Part shown: in pieces, positions 5,601 through 5,719 of the stretch
How the letters are laid out: each line of letters begins with the position of its first letter
Numbering within the stretch: position 1 is the stretch's first letter
NCBI GenBank assembly: GCA_021848765.1
Contig: JAJZTU010000221.1
Coordinates: 1-5,719 of the forward strand
Reading direction: 5' to 3'
From: Bacillota bacterium
GTDB lineage: Bacteria > Bacillota > GCA-003054495 > Carboxydocellales > JAJZTU01
Length of the DNA: 5,719 nt
Made by a program: the position numbers and the translations under genes
Notes under the pieces: model-generated
Told to the model about the DNA's origin: nothing
Databases searched by the model: none
What the model saw: only the letters and a program-made list of their open reading frames with translations

Positions 5601-5719
5601 CCTCCTACCCCTGAAGGGGTAGGGTTCCTTTAAAGGAACAAAGGTCTTTAATTCGTGGCTGCCCAAGCTTGCTTTTAAGCAACCTTGAACGTCCCTTGTT
5701 CACGGCCTTTCGGTGTGGC
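5595..5719 (-). mobile_element. Right end of an IS200/IS605-family (tnpB-type) element, rest beyond the window
   Basis: On the minus strand the sequence ends with an 8-bp perfect stem CCTACCCC/GGGGTAGG with a TTCA loop (5604-5623), then GGAGGATGTCA. A G/C-rich stem with a TTTA/TTCA-type loop followed by GGAG-ATGTCA is the recurrent right-end form of IS605/IS1341-type elements, where the TnpA transposase recognises the hairpin and cuts a few bases beyond it. There are no terminal inverted repeats, as expected. A 16-bp perfect palindrome (5624-5639) abuts the hairpin. I place the boundary after TCA, at about 5595, because coding homology of the adjoining gene resumes within a few codons. No transposase or TnpB codons can be shown in the remaining bases. 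Confidence 0.55.
5595..5719 (-). ncRNA. Putative omegaRNA (reRNA) scaffold of a TnpB element, 5' end outside window
   Basis: TnpB nucleases use an RNA made from the 3' end of their own element; its scaffold ends at the element boundary and the guide is the flanking DNA. This stretch has the expected run of hairpins on the minus strand: TGAAC/GTTCA (5686-5702), TTGCT/AGCAA (5669-5682), the palindrome at 5624-5639 and the terminal stem at 5604-5623. The guide would be about 5575-5594. The call depends on the mobile-element call and on a tnpB gene lying beyond 5719. Confidence 0.4.
5624..5639. repeat. 16-bp perfect palindrome
   Basis: GTTCCTTTAAAGGAAC is its own reverse complement over all 16 bases and lies directly beside the terminal stem-loop of the putative transposon end. 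As RNA it would form a 6-bp stem with a TTAA-type loop and stack on the next hairpin. Confidence 0.8.

Noticed and set aside
5601..5666. The extra 22 in-frame codons (from TTG 5664-5666) as the true N-terminus of the DUF4130 protein.
   Set aside because: This stretch is made of the palindrome and terminal stem-loop of the putative transposon end, has no ribosome site before the TTG, and does not resemble the family N-terminus.

Overview
The window looks like chromosomal DNA of an anaerobic, Gram-positive, spore-former-type Firmicute, probably Clostridia close to Peptococcaceae (Desulfotomaculum/Pelotomaculum-like). This is an inference from the single-TM Gram-positive type signal peptidase I, strong GGAGG-type ribosome sites, GTG/TTG start use, moderate GC, and what appears to be the first codons of an aldehyde:ferredoxin oxidoreductase. 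All genes lie on the minus strand, so transcription runs from high to low coordinates.

Layout in order of transcription: (1) 5719 to about 5595 is a dense series of hairpins ending in a stem-loop plus GGAGGATGTCA. I read it as the right end of an IS200/IS605-family (tnpB-type) element with its reRNA/omegaRNA scaffold; the transposon gene itself would lie beyond the window. (2) 5600-4908 is a DUF4130/TIGR03915-type putative DNA-metabolism gene that seems to have lost its first ~50 codons at the insertion point. (3) 4776-2953 is typA/bipA, a translational GTPase, with a good extended -10 promoter. (4) 2867-2787 is a possible 26-codon small ORF whose stop overlaps the start of (5) 2797-1676, a PLP-dependent class I/II aminotransferase. 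(6) 1584-886 is a membrane-anchored protein with two tandem DUF5666-like units; its ribosome site lies in one arm of a 9-bp inverted repeat. (7) 879-823 is a possible 18-codon remnant resembling the N-terminus of DUF2892 proteins, then a rho-independent terminator at about 791-815. (8) 666-154 is lepB (signal peptidase I) with its own candidate promoter. (9) 64-1 is the start of a probable aldehyde:ferredoxin oxidoreductase gene, cut by the window edge.

The genes do not form one obvious pathway. bipA and lepB are housekeeping genes (ribosome/stress GTPase; secretion), the aminotransferase and the DUF5666-like protein may share transcripts by proximity, and the terminator at about 800 separates that block from lepB-aor. 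The most unusual part is the right edge, where a transposon end, its putative guide RNA and a decapitated accessory DNA-repair-type gene meet. I saw no CRISPR array, tRNA or rRNA, and no intergenic stretch longer than 300 bases.
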